Shown here: piece after piece, positions 5,138-6,074 of the stretch | Layout: every line of letters starts with the position of its first letter | Position numbering within the stretch: position 1 is the first letter of the stretch | Assembly: GCA_937914785.1 (NCBI GenBank) | Contig: CALGIV010000083.1 | Coordinates: forward strand, 1 to 6,074 | Length of the DNA stretch: 6,074 nt | Reading direction: 5' to 3' | Source of the DNA: an uncultured Eubacteriaceae bacterium | GTDB taxonomy: Bacteria > Bacillota > Clostridia > Eubacteriales > UBA1433 | Made by a program: the position numbers and the translations under genes | The notes under the pieces: generated by a model | The model's database searches: none | Told to the model about the DNA's origin: nothing | What the model saw: the letters and a program-made list of their open reading frames with translations, nothing else

Positions 5138-6074
5138 ATGAAAAAAAGAATATTGATAACAATGCTTATTATTATGATGGCTTTTTCACTCGTTGCCTGC
5201 GGCAGTCAGGATAGCGGGAAAGAAAAAGTTGTTATCTACTCCAGTGCCGAAGATTTTCGATTGGAGCATTTTCAAAAACGTTTAAACGAGCAATTTCCGG
5301 ATTATGAAATCGTTATCGAGTATATGGCTACCGGAACACACGCGGCAAAATTGCTTGCGGAAGGGACGAGCACGGAATGTGATATCGTCTATGATTTGGA
5401 ATATGGTTATATGGAAAAGCTTTCAGATATCTTTGCGGATTTATCCGACTATGACCTGTCGATCTTTGAGGATGATTTGATAGATTCGGAGCATAAATAC
5501 ATCCCTGAAGTAAGAAATGGCGGCTGCATTGCAGTTAATGTGGATATTATGGAAGCCAAAGGCCTGGCGATGCCTGAAAAATATGAGGATTTATTGAAAC
5601 CGGAATATCAGGGCCTGATTTCAATGCCCAATCCGAAATCTTCCGGAACAGGTTATATGTTTTTAAAGAACCTGGTCAATGTTTGGGGTGAGGATAAGGC
5701 GTTTGAATATTTTGATCAGCTGGCGCCAAACATCTTGCAGTTTACTTCTTCCGGTTCCGGTCCGGTAAATGCACTTCGACAGGGAGAAGCGGCAATTGGG
5801 CTTGCTATGACGGCGCAGACTGTTCAGGAAATCAATAATGGTGCAAATTTTGAAATTCTCTTTTTCGAAGAAGGCTCGCCTTACTCTTGCTATGGTATGG
5901 CAATGATTGAAGGGAAACAAACACGCCCTGCAGTAAAAGAAGTATTTGATTTCTTCTACGACACATTGGTAATAGAGGATAAAGAATTGTTTTATCCGGA
6001 AAAAATATTTAAAGATATGGATTTTGAAATAGAAAATTACCCAACAGAAATTGAGTATGCGAATATGAGTAATA
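5138..6074 (+). CDS. Extracellular solute-binding lipoprotein of an ABC importer (FbpA/PhnS-like cluster), C-terminus missing
   Basis: This is a membrane-anchored substrate-binding protein that would capture a small solute outside the cell and deliver it to an ABC permease. The first 312 codons are in the window; related proteins have about 330-360 residues, so little is missing. A lysine-rich start and hydrophobic stretch (5-17) lead to the lipobox LVAC, with Cys21 as the expected lipidated residue, a substrate for Lgt. The mature part opens with VVIYSSAED (31-39), then CDIVYDLEYGYMEKL (81-95), PKSSGTGYMFLKNL (166-179) and SSGSGPVNALRQGEAAIGLA (204-223), the usual hinge and ligand loops of the SBP_bac_6/ferric- and phosphonate-binding type. 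The paired tyrosines that bind iron in FbpA are not seen, so an iron ligand is doubtful and the substrate is left open. GGAGGG lies 5 nt before the ATG. Permease and ATPase genes probably follow beyond the window. Confidence 0.9.
   Translation, partial: MKKRILITMLIIMMAFSLVACGSQDSGKEKVVIYSSAEDFRLEHFQKRLNEQFPDYEIVIEYMATGTHAAKLLAEGTSTECDIVYDLEYGYMEKLSDIFADLSDYDLSIFEDDLIDSEHKYIPEVRNGGCIAVNVDIMEAKGLAMPEKYEDLLKPEYQGLISMPNPKSSGTGYMFLKNLVNVWGEDKAFEYFDQLAPNILQFTSSGSGPVNALRQGEAAIGLAMTAQTVQEINNGANFEILFFEEGSPYSCYGMAMIEGKQTRPAVKEVFDFFYDTLVIEDKELFYPEKIFKDMDFEIENYPTEIEYANMSN

Noticed and set aside
5663..5920. 85-codon minus-strand open frame opposite the binding lipoprotein
   Set aside because: The plus-strand frame carries the lipobox, family motifs and strong promoter; the minus frame has no supporting signal.

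Overview
The window looks like a chromosomal stretch from a Gram-positive, Clostridia-like member of the Bacillota. The evidence is strong AGGAGG-type ribosome binding sites, TTGACA/TATAAT promoters, a BmrCD/LmrCD-type two-gene ABC exporter, and a lipoprotein with a typical lipobox. The exact family cannot be fixed from the sequence. One internal 13-base segment is identical to the universal Illumina adapter, so this is probably a draft or metagenome contig.

Layout. Positions 1-2881 (minus strand) hold a two-gene operon for a heterodimeric ABC exporter. The promoter-proximal subunit (1141-2881) is followed with no gap by its partner (1140 down to the window edge, nucleotide-binding domain cut off). 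The first subunit is split into two frames at its Walker A region by the adapter sequence at 1731-1743. Removing those 13 bases restores a single 575-residue protein. Positions 2882-3154 form a divergent intergenic region with one near-consensus promoter facing each way, a roughly 140-nt leader for the exporter operon containing a 42-codon open frame, and an AT-rich dyad. Positions 3155-3943 (plus) encode Lgt, the prolipoprotein diacylglyceryl transferase. Positions 3945-4949 (minus) encode a D12-class adenine-specific DNA methyltransferase, convergent with lgt and separated from it by one base. Positions 4950-5137 are a second divergent promoter region. Positions 5138-6074 (plus) hold the first 312 codons of a periplasmic-binding-protein-like lipoprotein, which runs off the window.

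How the genes relate. The two ABC genes encode one membrane machine whose first subunit carries degenerate catalytic residues, as in BmrC/TM287-type exporters. Lgt attaches the diacylglyceryl anchor to lipobox cysteines, so the solute-binding lipoprotein encoded 1.2 kb away would be one of its substrates. This is a general pathway link and not evidence of co-regulation. The methyltransferase has its own promoter and no restriction enzyme is visible in the window. There are no RNA genes, CRISPR arrays or insertion sequences, and no gene-free stretch longer than 300 bases. I see no previously undescribed system. The most consequential observation is the adapter-derived false frameshift. The most biologically intriguing is the possible leader peptide ahead of the exporter.
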